A stretch of 64,000 nt of DNA. Source: Exophiala sp. HKRS030. Its lineage: Eukaryota > Ascomycota > Eurotiomycetes > Chaetothyriales > Herpotrichiellaceae. Below are positions 20,544 through 31,830 of the stretch, one piece after another. The stretch lies in the NCBI GenBank assembly GCA_023897205.1, contig JAHWDD010000007.1, forward strand, positions 3,472,001 through 3,536,000, read 5' to 3'. How positions within the stretch are numbered: position 1 is the stretch's first letter; each line of letters starts with the position of its first letter. Position numbers and translations under genes: made by a program. The notes below the pieces were generated by a model. That model ran no database searches and was not told the origin of the DNA. It saw only the letters and a program-made list of their open reading frames with translations.

Positions 20544-21670
20544 AGACACAATTGCACAATCACCAGAGAAAGTCTCGCACCATTCGATTATTCGTCTTAC
20601 GCTTGCACAATCTACAGCAAGACACAGCAAGAACCCGTTCACAATACTAATCACACAGGTGTTTGTACCGTAGATTTCGACGACCCTTTCTTCGCTCTAC
20701 ACAGAGTCTGCGCTCCTCCTTTATCTTTCGTCGCTCCCCTGCCGTTATTTTCCCCTTTTTTTCAATACCCTGTACTAACATTCAGCACGTTCGAACCAAA
20801 AGTACCCCACAGAGCCTTCGACAGCCATCGTGCTCTATCAGCACATTTCACTTATTCCAGGTTTGAAGCCTGGATCCTGGGCCCTGATATCTGATTGAAG
20901 ATAAATTTGGACAAAATACGTCTGCTACAGTGACTGCATAGGTTGGGAGGGCGGGTTTGCAGTACACTGTAAGTTTAGCAAGGCCCAAGAGCTAGAGAAT
21001 GGTTGAGACTGGGACAAAGCGGACACTCATTCCGTTCGCTTTGAGTGCACCACTTTTTCATGTCTCAGGGCCCGACTTGCACTGTGCAAGGTCGTTGATG
21101 CAACATCATGCTATGCACAAACCTCCAAGGAGGACAATGTTCGTCAAAGTCGCGCGAGAATGGGTCCACGCATTGTTCCAAGTCGTTCATGTCATCCAGA
21201 TCTCAATCCATCCATCAAGGAGGCATCTTGCGCCTAGATCTGCAAGATCCTGAAGAATAAATGTTCATTAAAAATGTCTTTTGATCCGTCGCCTCTCATT
21301 TGGAAACTAGTTTGCACATGCATCTGTGGTTCTGTTCTTTGCCTAGAAATCCTAGGTCGTGGTCAATTCTTCTAACCAATCACAACTTTGGGATTTCACA
21401 TCAAGACTGCCAGAGACGAGAGACAACGAGGAGAGGAAAGACTCGGCTTCTTAATGAATTCCAATTGTATGCATGCGATATTTATTGCTCGAGTCATTTG
21501 TGGGACATGCCGGTCTAGACTATTTGTTGAGGCAACTGTTGAATTTATGGTGGCCAAACCAAGACAGCTTTACGTTGTGACTTCGACACCTCCACAAACC
21601 CCAGCCCACGGGGTGGCATGCACCCGTCTCGATAAGGTGTGAAGGTTCCATGGCAATCGACACCCAAGGC
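20544..21670. other. Convergent intergenic region
   Basis: 1.1 kb between the 3' ends of the acidic protein gene (plus) and FTR1 (minus). Only short overlapping frames without protein-like features are present. Confidence 0.55.
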
Positions 21671-22839
21671 TTATACCTGGCTTTGTATCTCTGTTGACTT
21701 TGTGCCATGGACGACCTTTTCCGAAGGACCAACACTGCCATCACTGGTCTCATCGTCACTAACCTTCCTTGTTGCGGTGGGAGCATCGGCCGCCTTGGCC
21801 TTTCCAAATGGTAAACGTCCTTTAGATTCTTTAAAGCGTAGAGTGACAAAGCCGACAATGACGCAGATCCAGAAGACATTGTACCCAATGACGCTGCCAT
21901 AGGTAGCACTATTCTGCCAGCCGAAAAGGGCATTGAAGATACCCCAGCCGCCGCCACCGTTCAACTCTGGATTGCAGCAGTTAACGTGCCAAACGCTGCG
22001 CCTGATGTCGTAAGAACCCGGTCCGGACCCATTCTCGGCAGCGTCGCCGCCGGTGGCCTTATTCCAGTCGTTGGCTTCAAAGAACCAGATACCTCGAGAA
22101 AAGAGACCAGCAGCGACGAGGTAGAGGAAGCAGGTGCTGATGATGAGGAAGACTTGCAATGGAGCCATGTTGCCGCACTTGTAGATGATCAGTCCGACAA
22201 GGCAACCGGCTGCCAGGCCGCAAATGGTGGCAAGTGGAATGGAGCTCGCGGGCAGACCGAGGCCGACGCCGGCGACAAAGACGATGGCCTCGAGGCCTTC
22301 TCTGAGGATAGTGATGAAGGGTAGGAGAAACATGGCGTATTTCTCACCCCAGGCCTTGAATCGAGAGCCGAGTTTGGCATTGCGGTTGTCCTTTGCTTCG
22401 AGCGCCTTTGCGAGCTTGACTCTCCATTTGGCTTGCATCTTGGAGATTCTCAGCAGCGCTGCACCGACAATCGCAATGATCAGGGAGGCAATGATGGCGA
22501 AAACGCCTTCCCAGATATATTCAGCCGGACCCCAGCTATCCTTTCCGATGCCATAGAAGGCACCGATCAATCCGCAACCGATAATGAAGCATATCACGAA
22601 GCCAATTATTGTTCCCCACCAGATCTGAAGATGGCGATGATTAGGTCCTGGTGCCGTCGAATATGAGAAGGGGTATTGATGGTACGAACCTGATTGCGCA
22701 GCTTTTTGTATACGGTTTGATCTTGGTCCGGGCCAAGTTGCTGCTTGAGGAATGAGAGCAACACGGAGACAATGATGCTGGTCTCGAGTGTCTCTCTGAA
22801 AACGATGAAGAAGACGGGGACGGCGAAGACTTGGACCAT
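21671..22839 (-). CDS. FTR1: High-affinity iron permease FTR1
   Basis: Two exons, 22839..22690 and 22624..21671, with a 65-nt GT-AG intron in phase 0, encode 367 residues. This matches the usual FTR1 length. The start [19 protein letters not shown] carries the first R-E-x-x-E iron-transport motif at residues 15-19; the second, REGLE, is at 158-162. About seven hydrophobic membrane spans follow the family plan, and the C-terminal tail is polar and cytosolic. It imports Fe3+ across the plasma membrane once the ferroxidase FET3 has oxidised Fe2+. The two proteins are a known obligate pair, and here FET3 is the divergent neighbour. GATA sites in the shared promoter point to iron-dependent repression. 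Confidence 0.97.
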
Positions 22840-22989
22840 CTTGAGTCTACTGTGTGGTTTACAACCACTGGCCTGTAGAAGATTGAGGTTTGGAAAAGAT
22901 ATGCGGACCACTTTGAGGTCTGGTGGGAAAGATGATCAAGGTGGTGACAAGGAGTATCAAGAAGGTCGAGGAGGAACAGACAATATCTG

Positions 22990-22998
22990 ATCAGATAA
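22990..22998 (+). promoter_or_regulatory. SreA-type GATA site, FTR1-proximal
   Basis: ATCAGATAA, a perfect match to ATCWGATAA, 151 bp upstream of the FTR1 start codon. Confidence 0.75.
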
Positions 22999-23997
22999 GA
23001 TGTCCGGGAAACGAGAAAGGGTACGTCTTGATGGAGATGGACGTGGTGGGGAATTACTAGGACCCTTGACGACCAGTTTTTCTCCCCGTCGCACACAGCA
23101 CTGTCAGGTGTTTCGGGTTGACTAACAGGAGAGATTGGTCTGACAGTCTTGGCTTCGACGATCGAGAAAGACGAGCGACAAATACACATGCTGAAAAGTA
23201 CCATTGAATGCCGATGTCGCAGATCCGGGCCACCGAGTCGTGGTGGGAGCTTGCGAAGCTACATGGCTCCGAAATGGTCCAAGGTTCTCACTCTGCAGCA
23301 TTCATTCTGCAGGCGGCACCATGGGTCCAGGGCTACCTCTGGCACTAGAAAACTACCAATGAGACAGGGCAAACTGGAGGATATACGGGGTCCCGCATGG
23401 TACTGCAACAACAAGCTGCAGGGCGGCTGGTTTGTGGAGCAGTTGTTCAATTGTGAAGCCGAAGCACACCCATATTGCCGCTATGAGTAGAGGCCTGAGT
23501 TGGCCCAACCATCCGAAGCTCTTCTGGCAAAAGAAAAAGCAGTCATCAGGGCAAAACGAGCGCTGACAGCAAAGCTGACCACTACTCCGTACTACTACTA
23601 GCTACAGCCTACCGCAGACACGATGGGCGGCAAGTGATCAGGCGTCGCACATTATCGACGGGACAGGGCAACGACAGTGGGTCTCTTTCCACGAACCCCT
23701 CTTGGATCGCCCAGACTGGAAAGCTCCCAAAGCTTCGTGCGTAGGGCAGATTTGTCGGCAGAGAATGCTTGGTGTTCGCTTGCCTGGGCACCAAGAAAGC
23801 TTGGACGAGGCAGTCTGAAAAGTCCGGTAATGCGGCAATAGGATGCCCCCACCAACGAGTAGGCAGTTAGTATGCACGCTCTGTACAAAGAGGTAACAAA
23901 GAGTGGCGATCAGTGCGAGAGAGAGAAAGTAACAGAGTTACAACGGTTGAATTCATGATGCAGTCGGCAAGGATCAGATTAAACTGACAGAATTTTT

Positions 23998-24006
23998 ATC
24001 AGATAA
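23998..24006 (+). promoter_or_regulatory. SreA-type GATA site, central, matching on both strands
   Basis: ATCAGATAA lies within TTATCAGATAA (23996-24006), so the complementary strand also reads a match (ATCTGATAA). A CCAAT box on the minus strand (24018-24022) is 11 nt away. Confidence 0.75.
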
Positions 24007-24113
24007 GACAAATGGAAATTGGGCTGAGGAATGATTCGATTGAGCTTCGCTAAGTGTGGGCTGATTCGGTCTAGATTGTCAAAGATTAGATGCAAAACCA
24101 AGGGAAGAAAAAG

Positions 24114-24122
24114 TTATCTGAT
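24114..24122 (-). promoter_or_regulatory. SreA-type GATA site, central
   Basis: TTATCTGAT on the plus strand, that is ATCAGATAA on the minus strand, about 110 bp from the previous site. Confidence 0.7.
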
Positions 24123-24275
24123 GTTCCCACCCCACGTGTGTCACACCACTCACAAGTCTTGGTTCGACACATTGAATTGAATCAGAATCAGCCACATTCA
24201 CGATTTTTCCGAACACTTGGTGATCGAGGCCTGTGATAGGATTGGAAGTGGAGGGTTTGGTGGGAGTAAGACTGA

Positions 24276-24410
24276 GTACGGAGAATGGCATTATGTACGG
24301 AGCATGTACAGTAGGTCCAGTAGTTCCAGTAAGTACTCCGTATTCCCTGATAGGTACTAGTACTACTATTTAGTACTCCTAGTTACTCCTACTAGTGACT
24401 AACTCGTGAT
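24276..24410. repeat. Low-complexity GTAC/TACT-rich tract
   Basis: A stretch dense in short GTAC, AGTA and CTACT words, including TACTCCGTA at 24334-24342 and two variants TACGGAG at about 24277 and 24296. It lies inside the FTR1-FET3 control region. Confidence 0.5.
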
Positions 24411-25137
24411 CCACTGCAAAAACCACGCTTTTGCCAAGCACTCAAGGGCAATATTGGCAACCACGGACAACAAACGACAAACGACAAACTACGGTAGCAC
24501 TTGCCTGGGGAATCCCAAACTTCATAGGGAAGGAACGAAAGGGAGTAAAAATAACGGAAGGAAGGAACTGTCCTCCCCACAAGCAATTGCCTTTTTTTCG
24601 ATGCCACGGAGATCCTTCGTCCATCATCCTGCAACATCCAACCTCCTTCAACCTCCACTCACACGCACACTGCCTTTCGTCCCTCCCTTTTCATTGGTGA
24701 CCTGATGCGAATCCAAGCGGCTGTCAGCGTCAAACCTCCCTGCGATGTGCCATCACAAGTTCGCAACATTCTAGTTGCCCACAGCTCCGCCGACACTCTT
24801 GTTTTTCACTTCCCGCCCCGGACGCAGACATCCCAACCCACTCCTACCCTGACCCATGCCGATGAGCTGTCCCGATCAGCAGAGATTTACCATATACGCG
24901 CCATCGATTATCGCGTGACTATCTAATCTAATCGGTCACCTGCTTCATGGCCTTTTCCGCTTCGGAGCATCATCGGAGCTCAAATCCCTCCACCCTCGTT
25001 CCTCGTCACTCGTGTCGAGATGCGAGCCATGCATACGGCATACATGACAACCGTGGGAAGACCCGCTCTTGGTTTTTCTAGCTACATTCAGCCAAGCAGG
25101 GCAAGGCTTGTTCTTCCTCGAGCTTGGGTCCACGATC

Positions 25138-25146
25138 TTATCTGAT
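25138..25146 (-). promoter_or_regulatory. SreA-type GATA site, FET3-proximal
   Basis: TTATCTGAT on the plus strand (ATCAGATAA on the minus), ending 95 bp upstream of the FET3 start codon. Confidence 0.75.
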
Positions 25147-25241
25147 CGCATCCATCATTATTCACTCCCTCCTCTCCTTCAGTCAATCCGGCATCCTCTC
25201 CCACCAGCCTTCAACAACAGTCGTTTTAGACCACAGGCACA

Positions 25242-27369
25242 ATGGCTCTGTCATTGTCCAATTGCCTTGTCTCAAGTCTTTTCGTCTTCTTGCCTTTGGT
25301 GGCAGGAGAAACTCGCACATACGACTTCACTGCTGGCTGGGTCACCAGAAATCCAGATGGACAGCACGACCGACCAGTCATCGGAATCAATGGAGAGTGG
25401 CCCATTCCACCTATTGTCGCAAACGTTGGCGACCAAGTCATTGTGAATCTGAAGAATGATCTGGGAAATCAATCCACCTCGATCCATTTCCACGGATTGT
25501 TCCAAAACGGTACAACCCATATGGACGGTGTAGCAGGTGCGACGCAATGTCCTGTACCACCTGGTTCATCCTTTACATATAATTTTACCGTGAGTCGACT
25601 TGTAAGACCAGGCCAAGCTCACGACTGACCGCTGCAGATTAATCAACCTGGTACATATTGGTACCATTCACATGTGGACGGACAGTACCCTGATGGATTC
25701 AGAGGTCCACTCATTGTCCACGACCCCGAGAATCCCTATGCCGACCTTTATGATGAGGAGCTGGTCCTCACATTGTCGGATTGGTATCATGATGAAATGC
25801 CCGGGCTGATTGCCAAGTTTCTGAGTGTCACAAATCCAACCGGTGCTGAGCCTGGTAGGTACTCAACGTACGAATCTTTTTTTGCAACATGCTAATTTCA
25901 AAAGTTCCCCAAGCTGCACTCATGAACGATACCCAAAATTTACAGATCAACGTGGAACCTGGCAAGACATACTTCCTCCGTATCATTAACATGGCCGCCT
26001 TTGCCGCCCAGTATTTCTGGATCGAAGGCCACACCTTTCAAATCATCGAGGTTGACGGTATATATCACGAGCCCACCGAGGCTGAACAAATTTATCTCAC
26101 TGCCGCTCAACGATACGGCGTTCTGTTGACCACCAAGAATGAAACTGATACTAATTATGTTATTAGGGGTTCCATGGATCAGGATCTTTTTGACCAGATT
26201 CCAGATGGTTTGAACCCCAACGTCACTTCATTCTTAGTCTACGACAGCTCACTGCCACTTCCGGAGCCAACGGAGATTGATGAGTTTGACCCATTCGATG
26301 ATATGACCCTTGTGCCTACTGATGGCGAGGAACTCTATCCTGACCCAGACCTCATTGTCCAGCTCGACGTGGTCATGGACAACTTAGGCGACGGTGCTGT
26401 AAGTATTCAGATTGACTCCCCACAGAGACTAGTTTTCCTAAAGACTTTTAGAATTATGCTTTTTTCAGCGGCATCACCTACGTCCGCCCCAAGGTTCCAT
26501 CTCTCTACACGGCTTTGACCTCCGGCGAATATGCCTCCAATGCTAGTGTATATGGTGTCAACACACACTCATATGTCTTGGAGCACAACGACATCGTCGA
26601 GATCGTGCTCAATAACCAGGATCCTGGTAAACATCCCTTTCATCTTCACGGCCATGCCTTCCAATCCGTACTTCGCAGCGAAGAGGAAGCCGGTGATTTC
26701 GATCCAGAGTCAGTAGCCAATGGCTCCGTTGTTCTACCTCAGAAGCCCATGAGACGTGATGTCCTGCTTGTTCGTCCAAATGGTCATATTGTCATGCGTT
26801 TCAAGGCCGACAACCCAGGTGTTTGGCTATTCCACTGCCACATCGAGTGGCATGTGGATTCAGGTCTAGTCATGACTTTCGTCGAGGTACGTGCCATTTA
26901 CTTCTCCTTGCCCAAATATTGAGATTCGACTCTCCCCGTCATAAACCTAACTTTTTTCTTTCCACCAACACAGGCTCCTCTTATCCTACAAGAAACCCTA
27001 ACCATCCCGGCGGACCATTTCGAGGCTTGTGCAGCTCTATCCCCACCTATGCCAACTGCTGGTAATGCCGCGGCTAACACAGTTGATCTGCTCGACCTGA
27101 CTGGTGCGAACGTATCGCCTGATCCATTGCCATCAGGCTTCCAAGCAAGGGGCATCGTCGCCTTGGTCTTCAGCACCATCGCTGGTTTGCTCGGTGTGGC
27201 TGTCATTGCCTGGTATGGTCTTGGTGAAATGACAAACATCGAGAAAGAGAAACAAATCGGCCATGTCCAGGAAATCGCCAAGGAGAGGGGCGTTGTCAGT
27301 CGCACAACGACCGAAATCGGTACGACAGCCAGTAATGTTGGGAGGGACAGGATTGAGACAGCTAGGTGA
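25242..27369 (+). CDS. FET3: Iron transport multicopper ferroxidase FET3
   Basis: Five exons, 25242..25589, 25638..25854, 25905..26398, 26452..26886 and 26974..27369, encode 629 residues. All introns are short GT-AG. A signal peptide of about 21 residues is followed by three cupredoxin domains. Copper-ligand motifs are complete: HFHG at 82-85, WYHSH at 124-128, HPFHLHGH, and HCHIEWH. The TGAEP and VVMDNL motifs, which in yeast Fet3p carry acidic residues used in Fe2+ oxidation, are kept and favour a ferroxidase over a laccase. Near the end a single membrane span ([20 protein letters not shown]) anchors it, with a short cytosolic tail. It oxidises Fe2+ at the cell surface and hands Fe3+ to FTR1, encoded by the divergent neighbour. 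Confidence 0.97.
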
Positions 27370-27763
27370 AAGCCTTCTGGCGATGATTTAGTGTCGTCTT
27401 GCAAGTCAAATTCTGGCTAGGCCACATACTAATGTCGATGCTTCGGCCTAAAGACGCATTTGCAATCGCTCATTTCTTTGCTTCGCTATATACGAGTATA
27501 CCATGGCCTCAAGGTAGGTTTACTCGGTGATAGTCGTGGCTGGTCATGTTGAAATCAAGGCAGCATGCAACACATAATTGGAATGATATAATGTCTTGTG
27601 CAATTAGCTTTTCGGTCTATCGTGACAATTGTTTGCATTTGGCTTGTTATCTTGTTAATTTGCATCGTTGCACCGGTCCACAGTCTAGTTCCATCTATCG
27701 GAAACTGTCGTTGCTATGTGGACAAGGAAGTCCCTCTATATTCGACATCGCAGCCGTTCAAAT
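27370..27763. other. Convergent intergenic spacer
   Basis: 394 bp between the 3' ends of FET3 and the F-box gene. Nothing recognisable. Confidence 0.6.
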
Positions 27764-29689
27764 CTACCATCTCCCAGTCTTGAAGCGGAACCGACTCATC
27801 CATCTACGTTCATCGGCCTGCCGCTCTAGAGCCAGTCTCATCCTCTTCGCATATTCCTCTTCTCTTTCCCTCAGAAATTTCCCCTCATCACCGCCCTCCC
27901 TCTCACTCTCCATATCCGCCACCACTTCAGCATGATCAAGCCGCAGCGGCGTCGTCGTCACAACCCCGACCCGCTCGCCCGTCCAGATCAACAGGTCATC
28001 GTCTCCTCTATTCCCGTAACTCGATTCCTCCGAGGCCATGGCCGTCGAAGCCAGCGGCACGATTTTGCGCGCAACCTCGTCGCCCGACCGGCTCGACTCC
28101 ACGACACTCGTGTTGATACCCGTCGTTGTCGCGTTGAGTTCGTACGCGTTGATGTTCCAGCGTCGCACGAGGCTGCGTCCGTCGCGCTCCACCCATTTCA
28201 ACCCGCCCTCGCTGTCCGAGTAGACTATGCGTGTGCCGTGAGAGGTCACGCTCAGCAGTTTCGAGGACGATGCGTCTTGTCGGTTTTTGTAGCTGTAGAG
28301 CCCATCTGATGATGATGAAGAGGAGGAGGAAGACTCGCTGTTGGGGGCTACCTTGGTGTGGGGAAGAGAGTAGAGTTCCAAAGAGCCACGGCCCCGATAC
28401 TCGCCGCACGCGACCAACGTGGAGAATCCCGACGACGCCGCCGACACCTCCTCCGCTGCCTTTGCGGGCGGGTAGGGAATCGACGTCAATGCAGACAGCG
28501 AAGCCGAGGAATGAATCACATATTGCAAGCGGGGGAAGTAGCGGCGGTCATACGACAGGATGCTGGGGAACCGCCCGCCAGCTAGGATCTCATGCTCGGA
28601 GTGGTGCAGGATTGCCAGTGGGCCAGGCTCGACGCGCGCATACGCCATCCAGTGCGGGTTCTGCAGACGGTGTGACGGTTTCCATGACGGCGATCCTGGT
28701 GCCCAGATCGATGGGCCTGGGTCGGCGGAAAAAGGGCTTGTGATCCCGAATTGCGATGGGAGCTTGTTCGAGTCCTGTGTTAGGTTGGGCAGGAGCGCGG
28801 TATATGTCCCGGCTGTGGCTGGGATGATTTCGAGGTTGTCCGTTGCTGAGGACTCGAGTGTCTGGATCGGAACGCGTGGGTCGAGAATGTGCAAGCTACA
28901 TTGTGTGCCGACCGTGATGGGGAGGTCCAGGTCGCTTGTTTGAGATAGTGCTGTGATGGGCCACGAGTATTTGGATCGAGATACGACTTGCAGAGTGTTT
29001 AGGTCTACTTCGTTCAAGACTTTGTCCACAGCGACAAAGGTCTTGTGTTTCGCGGAGAAGGAACTGACACAGTCGACAACGAACGACTCGGCCGGAGAGT
29101 CAGACTCTGCCGAGAGTAATGATGGCGCGCTCCGGCCTAGTTCGCGAAATTGACGTTTGCCGTTGCTGTCAGTTCGGAGATCCCAGATCCGTATACTTTG
29201 GTCCTCCAGATATCCTACCATTCTGCTTGAATGGTCAAGAACAGAAATACCGCGGATGTCTTCCTGACCGGAGAGGCCTGACTCCATCCATTCGATGCGT
29301 AAGGGCGCATGTCTCGCTTTGTATTCAGAATACCAATCGACCTTCTCGCCTGGACCTGAGAGATCCCATCTATTGGTCGCCTGAGCTCGGCGACTGGCAT
29401 GGGTCTGAGGCTCGGCCCGCGGGACTTGTTGCTCGTGAAGCCCTGTTTGGGAACGCTGTCGTTCATCTGATAGAGACAGGTTATTCAGCGCACCAGTCAG
29501 ACTTGTCAAGATGTCTTTCTCACGGCTCATGGAAGCGCTTGGAGATTTCTCGAAGCATTTGTATCTCCATAATGTATTGGCTCTTGCCGTCTTGGACAGC
29601 AGCTGGCTTGTCTGCTGCGTGGAGATAAGGTCCTCGGCATCCAGGTGGTCGAATACATCGATCAAGATCTCTTGCGGTAATGTTTCCAT
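27764..29689 (-). CDS. F-box protein with probable WD40-like propeller
   Basis: 641 residues from ATG at 29689 (METLPQEILIDVFDHLDAED). The frame continues 15 codons upstream, but METLPQEIL is where F-box proteins usually begin. The F-box covers about residues 1-45. Further on, repeats such as DIRGISVLDHSSRMVGYLED and SIRIWDLRTD, then HILDPRVPIQ and a Trp-Asp-poor series, suggest a degenerate beta-propeller for substrate binding. A Ser run (SSSSSSSSS) lies near residue 450. The C-terminal helix is rich in Arg and Glu. The F-box should dock on Skp1 in an SCF ubiquitin ligase; the substrate is unknown. A functional tie to the iron genes next door would be guesswork. Confidence 0.82.
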   Translation of the reverse strand: METLPQEILIDVFDHLDAEDLISTQQTSQLLSKTARANTLWRYKCFEKSPSASMSREKDILTSLTGALNNLSLSDERQRSQTGLHEQQVPRAEPQTHASRRAQATNRWDLSGPGEKVDWYSEYKARHAPLRIEWMESGLSGQEDIRGISVLDHSSRMVGYLEDQSIRIWDLRTDSNGKRQFRELGRSAPSLLSAESDSPAESFVVDCVSSFSAKHKTFVAVDKVLNEVDLNTLQVVSRSKYSWPITALSQTSDLDLPITVGTQCSLHILDPRVPIQTLESSATDNLEIIPATAGTYTALLPNLTQDSNKLPSQFGITSPFSADPGPSIWAPGSPSWKPSHRLQNPHWMAYARVEPGPLAILHHSEHEILAGGRFPSILSYDRRYFPRLQYVIHSSASLSALTSIPYPPAKAAEEVSAASSGFSTLVACGEYRGRGSLELYSLPHTKVAPNSESSSSSSSSSDGLYSYKNRQDASSSKLLSVTSHGTRIVYSDSEGGLKWVERDGRSLVRRWNINAYELNATTTGINTSVVESSRSGDEVARKIVPLASTAMASEESSYGNRGDDDLLIWTGERVGVVTTTPLRLDHAEVVADMESEREGGDEGKFLREREEEYAKRMRLALERQADERRWMSRFRFKTGRW

Positions 29690-30297
29690 AGTGTTTGGAT
29701 ATGTTTTAATTAATTGGATAGGTAAATATTTCAATAAAGGAACATCAGCTAGTCAACTTCTGCAAGCGAGCCCGCCGAAAAGAGTGGTTCAGACATGTGA
29801 ATAATGCCTGCTCAGGATCAGATAGGGGAAATCCCCATTGAACAACACTAAAACACGCGGCCAATAAGACTGACAAGACTATTTGGAATAAAGATCGTAA
29901 GACTGTGATAAAGGAAGAATGGTCAACTGCGAGGCTGAGGTTGTAGTCAAGGCTGAAGGACACAAATGGAACCTCATGGACGCCTGGCCATATGGTTGGC
30001 ATCAACGGGCGTTGCTTCAATCCCCCGCACACCCGAGGCAAGGGCACTTCGGAAGAATGATATTCCAGGAATCTCCTTTCGGTAGCCATGTCTCTCACCA
30101 GAATTTGTTTCATTCTTGTCGACATGCAGGATCATCATGGCAATCTTGGGTAGAGTCAATTTGCGATAATGACATGTCACCCTTTGAATTGTACATAGTG
30201 GTGAACGAGAAGAACCCAAGTCTCGTTTTCACCAGTACTTGTTTGATGATGAGAATCTCCCACCACTGACTTAATTACTCAGTCGTTCACCCAAACC
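29690..30297. promoter_or_regulatory. Divergent spacer between the F-box gene and cutC
   Basis: 608 bp between divergent starts, expected to hold both promoters. One 116-codon frame (29919-30269) lacks any protein-like features. No motif recognised. Confidence 0.5.
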
Positions 30298-30990
30298 ATG
30301 GCTCTCCTAGAGATTGCATGCTTCAACCCGGAATCAACCATCGCTGCCGCTACTGCCGGTGCCGACCGCATCGAGCTTTGTGCCAATGCGGCCGTCGGAG
30401 GGACTACTCCAGACACGACCTGGCTAGCCCAACTTCGTGGTCAGATCCATGTCCCTATCAACATCATGGTGCGGCCACGAGGGGGAGATTTCGTCTATTC
30501 AGATGTCGAATTTCAGGAGATGAAGGAGAGCATCTCGAACTACAAGTCAACAGGGGCAGACGGGTTCGTCTTCGGAATTCTCCTCTCTAATGGCAGGGTC
30601 GACGTGGATAGGACACGCGAACTGGTCCGCCGAGCTCATCCTCTACCGTGCACATTTCACCGTGCATTTGACGAGACTCCAGATCTCTTGCAAGCTCTGG
30701 AAGATATCATTTCGTGTGGTGTGAAGACGGTTTTGACGTCCGGTGCCGGCCGCACTGCTGTTGATGGAGTTGATCTTCTAGCACTTCTCACCAAAGCCGC
30801 TGAACGGCGAGTCACAATCATGCCAGGTGGCGGTGTACGATCTTCCAATATTGGGCACTTGCTCTCGAACACGAAAGCTGGTGCTTTTCACTCTGCCGCC
30901 CTGATCGGCTCTGAGCAGGTTGCTAGTGTCAGCGAGATAGGATCAATGAAGGAGATACTGGCGAGTCGCCATAGTCTATCTCAATCTTGA
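30298..30990 (+). CDS. cutC: CutC family protein (putative copper homeostasis)
   Basis: 230 residues, one exon, starting MALLEIACFNPESTIAAATA. It is a TIM-barrel protein of the CutC family: GADRIELCANAAVGGTTPD, INIMVRPRGGDFVYSD, GADGFVFGILLSNG.VD, PCTFHRAFDETPD, VLTSGAGRTA and IMPGGGVRSSNI are all family blocks in the usual order. Bacterial and human CutC were linked to copper tolerance and human CutC binds copper, but the reaction is unsettled. It stands 3 kb beyond FET3, a copper enzyme; the link is suggestive only. Length is slightly under the bacterial 248. Confidence 0.93.
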   Translation: MALLEIACFNPESTIAAATAGADRIELCANAAVGGTTPDTTWLAQLRGQIHVPINIMVRPRGGDFVYSDVEFQEMKESISNYKSTGADGFVFGILLSNGRVDVDRTRELVRRAHPLPCTFHRAFDETPDLLQALEDIISCGVKTVLTSGAGRTAVDGVDLLALLTKAAERRVTIMPGGGVRSSNIGHLLSNTKAGAFHSAALIGSEQVASVSEIGSMKEILASRHSLSQS

Positions 30991-31830
30991 TCTGATTTCC
31001 CGCTTTGTGTAAAACGGCCTCATTGATGGCTGCCCGAGCTTGACTTTACAGGCTATCGAACATGTCTGTTGCTCAATGACGAGGCAGCGATCACAACTAG
31101 CCTTCTGCATTGTATCAGCTTCTGTAACGTCTCGATGCATCAAAATCGTGGGGTAGCCTAGACCACACAAGAAGAGCCGACAGATGAGATATTCACGGCT
31201 TATGGGCTCTTACTTGTTCAGCACCACCAACTTAACCAATTGAAGATGCATAAAGCAAGGGCGTGGCAAGGCTTGCAAAACCCCCATGGGCCACGGTGCG
31301 ACGAACGCATAAGGGGTTGTCTTTCCCACGTTGCCAAGCCCGCAATAATGGCGACACCCGCAGTTTAGGCTATTATTCCAGGTGATCCAGCAATTCCAGC
31401 CATTAACAATGCCTAAAAGCCACCGAAACCTACCCACGTTGCCCGCAAGTCCGCGTGTTTCTTCCTTGTGTGGATATAACTGCATGCCTGGTACACTCAG
31501 GCGCGGAAGCAGAAATGCCTATATTCGACTCCAGCAGTACCCATCGACTTTGAGTCCTTTTTTACTCCTCCAACTAATCAGTCTCGGTACCACATCGGCT
31601 ATTGGCGAGCTGCTATTGTTGCCAAGGTCGTATCGGTCAGCAGTCACGGTTGGGGTTCGCCTGTGGGGGTTTTCCCTTTTGATCGAGAGACTTGCTTTAA
31701 GAGTATGAAGATTCTAGCCTGTTCCTTCATTGTGAAGACCTGGTGAGGATAATGGTTTGTTCTCTTCCTTGTCTCCTTTGCACAGCCTCGACCTGGATCC
31801 AGAAGTAGAGTGAGATTGATATTGCCCGCC
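30991..31830. other. Spacer and leader of the GH3 gene
   Basis: 840 bp between two plus-strand genes. A 108-codon frame at 31382-31708 has no recognisable features. Probably 3' flank of cutC plus promoter and leader of the glucosidase. Confidence 0.5.

Larger units (their letters stand above)
22840..25241. promoter_or_regulatory. Divergent FTR1-FET3 control region
   Basis: 2.4 kb separates the start codons of the permease and the ferroxidase. It contains four perfect ATCWGATAA sites (listed separately), one about 150 bp upstream of FTR1, one about 100 bp upstream of FET3 and two in the middle. In Aspergillus this is the recognition sequence of the iron-sensing GATA repressor SreA. Frames inside are short, overlapping and not protein-like. 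A CCAAT pentamer on the minus strand at 24018-24022 lies 11 nt from the site at 23998, a layout that could suit CBC/HapX binding (inference). Confidence 0.75.

Noticed and set aside
20780..20835. Possible minus-strand tRNA around GGTTCGAAC
   Set aside because: Outer arms pair for six bases, but the T-arm stem does not pair and no anticodon arm is seen.
29690..29734. Upstream 15-codon extension of the F-box protein
   Set aside because: The F-box proper starts at METLPQEIL; the extension is not protein-like and the second Met fits the family better.
31382..31708. 108-codon plus-strand frame before the GH3 gene
   Set aside because: No ordered features; better explained as promoter and leader DNA.
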